Of a stretch of 64,000 bases of DNA, positions 62,273 through 64,000 are shown one piece after another. The notes beneath the pieces were generated by a model. That model was not told the DNA's origin. It saw nothing but the letters and a program-made list of their open reading frames with translations, and did not search any database. This stretch comes from Semisulcospira habei (taxonomy: Eukaryota; Mollusca; Gastropoda; Semisulcospiridae), in contig BTPG01000004.1 in assembly GCA_036245525.1 (NCBI GenBank), forward strand, positions 17,867,412 through 17,931,411. Direction: 5' to 3'. The translations under genes and the position numbers were made by a program. Numbering within the stretch: the stretch's first letter is position 1; every line of letters begins with the position of its first letter.

Positions 62273-62604
62273 ACTTCCCGCTCTCCTCCTCTCTGGATCC
62301 ATAGACCACTTTTTAAATGGAAAAAAAGAAAAAAAATTTTAATCCGGAAATCCGACTGTAGTTGGAAAAGTCCCACCCACGCATTAGTCTTAGCTGGCAT
62401 GCAAACAGCTGTGTGCGGGCCAGCTAAGGCTGACGTTGGCTTTAAGACCTTTTCCTTACAAACAGGATTTTCTTCATAAAGCAACGTCTAATTCAGCACT
62501 ACAACAGCGCGAACAGGAAGAACGTGGTCTGACTTTAAGGCTCCACGTTTGCCAGGTAATGCGGAGCTATGGAGGATGAACTGTGTAACTACAAAGTTCA
62601 TTAC

Positions 62605-62790
62605 CTCTGTTTATTGCGCTGTCCTGATTTGATGTGGAGGCCACCATCTCAATGTGCAGACTGTCCCGGTCAGGTGTGGGGCTGTCCTTGGGTTGGACCT
62701 CGTTGATAAACTCGCTGGTGGGGGAAGGGGAGCGGCTGACTGACTTGGACCGAGCAGAGTGCATGGATGTTGGAGACGGGGTGCATGAAT
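62605..62790 (-). CDS. RALGAPA1: RALGAPA1 exon 1 of this window (62 codons)
   Basis: Acceptor TTCTTCGTACCAG and donor GTAATG bound 186 bp encoding a Ser/Pro-rich linker, SCTPSPTSMHSARSKSVSRS, then PSPTSEFINEVQPKDSPTPD, ending QDSAINR plus one base. It enters and leaves in phase 1; the split codon makes Asp with exon 2. Corresponds to the human [20 protein letters not shown] linker region; similarity is compositional (SP-rich), so the identity rests mainly on position and phase. Many SP sites suggest phosphorylation. Confidence 0.8.
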
Positions 62791-63553
62791 CTGGTACGAA
62801 GAACATGGTTAACACTTTTCATCCCGATATCCTACTGCATGAAATTAATTTGATTATTATAGTTCAAGGGTGGTGCCAGAATAGCTTGGCGCCTAATGCG
62901 CCAAGCTATTCTGGCACCACCCTTGAACTAAAATGGTTAATCTATCTCCTAATCTGTAAATGTTGACTTCATAGAAGAATAAGCACATTTAATAAAATCA
63001 GCCTCATGATGTAATGGGTTAATGAAGGAACACTGATAACAACCCAAAAAAAATGGAGATAAGGATTACACTGTGTGCTCTGTGGCTCGACCGTAAAGTG
63101 CCTGCTACAAGTGCAAAAGGTGCCAGACTTGATGCTCGCTTCGCTGTGTGAGATTTTTCTTCTATAATGTCATCATTAACCCATTTAGCCCCATGGCCTC
63201 GTTTCACAAAGTTTGAAGGTCTTGCCTCAAAACTATGTAACAGCTGCAGGAGATGGATTGACCAAGAATTCAAGGGTAGTGCCAGATTGGCTTGGCGCCT
63301 GAATCTGGCACTACCCTTGAATTATCACGGTCATTGCTTCTCCTTCTGCAGGGTGTCGGGGCCAAAAGGGTTTATTTTGTTCAGGCCATCAGGGTTTGTC
63401 CTCTGGCTCCATCCACTCTTCAGGCCACTTTTGAAATTTCAAATAAAAGCCTACTTGATCCATTGCTCAAAGTAAATAGACTGTGTATGTGTTTGATAAT
63501 ATATCATCGTCGTGAGCCAGTGTTGCACGAGTTCTTAGAAGAAAAAGGTGGTC

Positions 63554-63776
63554 TTAACCCATATCATACCGAGGCTGAAAGCTTCAAATTTGTACATTGC
63601 CATATGCACGCTACATTATAGTACTTACAGATAAGGATATAGACCAACAACTTTAGTTCAAGGATGGTGCCAGAATAGCTTGGCGCCTAGAGGCGCCAAG
63701 CATTCTGGCACTACCCTTGAACTATTTTAGTCCCACTTATTTCACACACTGGTGTATTCCAAATAATAAGGGTTAA
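63554..63776. repeat. Palindromic MITE, family P1, full copy
   Basis: TTAA-bounded; same subtype as 12568-12791 and 61657-61879. The distal arm has one base missing next to the apex (CCAAGCATTCTGG). Confidence 0.8.
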
Positions 63777-63861
63777 AAGACAGGAGAAGTCCTGAAGGGC
63801 AAACCGTAATGCCTTTCATTTAAATACCTACATGGCTACAGACACATAAATGATTATCTTC

Positions 63862-63930
63862 AACCCTCTGGCTGTCAGGAGCGCTTTCTCTCCAAGTGAT
63901 TCCTGCGCTACCGACAGCCCAAGGGTTAAT
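63862..63930. repeat. P2 palindrome copy
   Basis: CAACCCTCTGGCTGTCAGGA and its approximate complement ending CAGCCCAAGGGTTAA; the apex GATTCC half is reduced. Confidence 0.55.
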
Positions 63931-63992
63931 GACAGGCGATCCTCTCGTAAGGGTGGACGCTCACAAGAGGTTCTGCTGTAGGGTGCACTCAC

Positions 63993-64000
63993 CCCTAGCT
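63993..64000 (-). CDS. RALGAPA1: Possible RALGAPA1 exon, edge of window
   Basis: The complement reads AGCTAGGG followed by GTGAGT, a consensus donor. If real it is the 3' end of the exon before the one at 62605; only 8 bp are visible, so neither frame nor identity can be confirmed. Confidence 0.3.

Noticed and set aside
63019..63273. Minus-strand ORF with IIEEKSHTAKRASSLAPFAL as a possible RALGAPA1 exon
   Set aside because: No clear donor, no similarity to the expected linker, and it overlaps a P1 MITE.

Overview
The window is animal (invertebrate) nuclear DNA. Thirteen complete exons on the minus strand, plus a possible fourteenth at the right edge, encode the middle of a Ral GTPase-activating protein alpha subunit (RALGAPA1 orthologue). 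All splice phases agree and no exon contains a stop. Transcription runs from 64 kb down to 9.28 kb, so nearly everything else here is intronic. The content (RTE LINE, DIRS-like tyrosine-recombinase retrotransposons, a Polinton/Maverick, many TTAA-ended palindromic MITEs, microsatellites) suggests a marine mollusc, perhaps a gastropod; that assignment is inference.

Layout. 1-8.0 kb: wrecked DIRS-like copies on the minus strand, a poly-G minisatellite (about 140 bp unit, 8 units) and an almost intact RTE-type LINE inserted in that minisatellite with a 13-bp target duplication. 8.2-15.1 kb: RALGAPA1 exons 13 to 8 (numbered here in transcript order) in repeat-rich introns. 15.1-26.45 kb: two DIRS-like elements facing each other tail to tail, each with its own inverted terminal repeats, joined through a shared hairpin. 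26.6-32.0 kb: exons 7 to 4, MITEs and a 1.7-kb non-autonomous DNA transposon with a 9-bp target duplication. 32,203-55,413: a 23.2-kb Polinton. 55.4-60.1 kb: intron with a decayed TTAA-type transposon. 60.1-64 kb: exons 3 to 1 with dense MITEs.

The Polinton has sequence-identical 289-bp terminal inverted repeats and a 5-bp target duplication, so it is young. It encodes a double-jelly-roll major capsid protein, a candidate minor capsid protein, an A32-type packaging ATPase, a protein-primed DNA polymerase B, an RVE integrase and a set of small membrane or core proteins: the parts of a virus-like particle plus its replication and integration machinery. PolB is interrupted by a 5'-truncated LINE (14-bp target duplication), and two other genes appear frameshifted, so this copy is probably not autonomous.

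The most unusual points in the Polinton are these. A 27-codon ORF carries PPNY, PSAP and PPDY late-domain motifs. Each end consists of a 209-bp unit that has its own 52-bp inverted repeats. A degraded OTU-like gene of cargo type is flanked on both sides by an iterated GTGTCG..GTCAAA motif, which suggests a further mobile unit nested inside. No adenain-type protease was found, whereas the PolB N-terminus carries a D-N-x-C...H-Y pattern like that of papain/OTU proteases. Outside the Polinton, the hairpin MITEs show apex sequences that differ between copies yet stay self-complementary within most copies.
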